Source of the DNA: Herbiconiux daphne
GTDB lineage: Bacteria; Actinomycetota; Actinomycetes; Actinomycetales; Microbacteriaceae
DNA: 64,000 nt
Direction: 5' to 3'
Assembly (NCBI RefSeq): GCF_024979295.1
Contig: NZ_JANLCJ010000005.1
Location: 186,001 to 250,000 of the forward strand
Part shown: positions 63,651 to 64,000 of the stretch, one piece after another
Layout of the letters: each line of letters begins with the position of its first letter
Position numbering within the stretch: the stretch's first letter is position 1
The notes under the pieces: generated by a model
The model's database searches: none
What the model saw: the letters and a program-made list of their open reading frames with translations, nothing else
Told to the model about the DNA's origin: nothing
Translations under genes and position numbers: made by a program

Positions 63651-64000
63651 CTCGACCGGTGACCCTGTTCACGGGGCAGTGGGCCGACCTGCCACTCGAG
63701 GAGGTTGCACAGCTGGCGAGCCGCTGGGGCTACGACGGCCTGGAGATCGCCTGCAGCGGTGACCATCTCGACGTGTGGCGGGCCGCCGAAGACGAGGCCT
63801 ACCTCCGTTCGAAGAGAGAGCTGCTCGACCGGCACGGCCTGAACGTCTGGGCCATCTCCAACCACCTCAAGGGCCAGGCCGTCTGCGACGATCCGATCGA
63901 TTTCCGGCACCAGGCGATCGTCGGGTCGCGGGTCTGGGGCGATGGTGAAGCCGAGGGCGTCCGGATGCGAGCGGCCGAGGAGTTGAAGCTCACGGCCCGC
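63647..64000 (+). CDS. TIM-barrel sugar isomerase/epimerase-like protein (third; 3' end outside window)
   Basis: The GTG at 63647 overlaps the previous stop by 4 nt (GTGA) and has GGAGG 7 nt upstream. The 118 visible residues ([40 protein letters not shown], then [18 protein letters not shown]) match the sugar phosphate isomerase/epimerase family members found next to Gfo/Idh/MocA dehydrogenases. The frame is open to the window edge. It is the third barrel in a row, so the pathway probably has several isomerase, elimination or hydration steps. Confidence 0.85.
   Translation, partial: MTRPVTLFTGQWADLPLEEVAQLASRWGYDGLEIACSGDHLDVWRAAEDEAYLRSKRELLDRHGLNVWAISNHLKGQAVCDDPIDFRHQAIVGSRVWGDGEAEGVRMRAAEELKLTAR

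Overview
The window is high-G+C actinobacterial chromosome. Strong G/C preference at third codon positions, frequent GTG starts, SD-less starts with a TANNNT box just upstream, and the order ilvD-ilvB-ilvN-ilvC-serA-leuB-ilvE-FAH hydrolase all fit the family Microbacteriaceae (inference; no rRNA is present to confirm it). No tRNA, rRNA, CRISPR array, transposase, integrase or prophage gene was seen. The window opens inside an aldehyde dehydrogenase gene and closes inside a sugar isomerase-like gene.

Layout. 1-5.4 kb: end of a succinate-semialdehyde-type dehydrogenase, a large ATP-binding LuxR regulator flanked by related dyads, a strong terminator, and a short glucose-6-phosphate dehydrogenase. 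5.4-10.6 kb: small unknown proteins, an MscS channel and the trehalose pair otsA-otsB. 10.6-24.1 kb: a branched-chain amino acid and serine block (ilvD, ilvB, ilvN, ilvC, serA, leuB, ilvE, FAH-family hydrolase), interrupted by membrane proteins, a DoxX protein and a DGPF protein/ECF42-type sigma factor pair. 24.2-35.3 kb: MarR regulator, alpha/beta hydrolase, SRPBCC protein, two drug-type MFS exporters, a DcuS/DcuR-type two-component system (kinase frameshifted) divergent from a DctA-type carrier, and nadE. 35.4-39.2 kb: a leftward operon of purine-deaminase-like amidohydrolase, VOC protein and BMP lipoprotein. 39.2-52.4 kb: mostly housekeeping and unknown genes, including an ABC exporter, gltX, a flavin oxidoreductase, a DedA protein and an aldo/keto reductase.

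52.4-64 kb is the most distinctive region. A ROK regulator diverges from a rightward operon of two Gfo/Idh/MocA oxidoreductases, a complete RbsA/LsrA-type sugar importer (fused ATPase, two permeases), two tandem paralogous binding lipoproteins and at least three TIM-barrel isomerase/epimerase-like proteins. The content matches an import, oxidise, rearrange or eliminate, reduce route for an unusual sugar or glycoside, but the substrate cannot be read from sequence.

Other points of interest are a 250-bp patch of foreign-looking codons in the 3' end of ilvD, a 2-nt frameshift in the sensor kinase, an apparent 1-nt frameshift in a homopolymer at the start of the BMP lipoprotein, two large intergenic palindromes (one supplying the C-terminus of the sigma factor), and a recurrent promoter-at-the-start-codon arrangement predicting many leaderless mRNAs.
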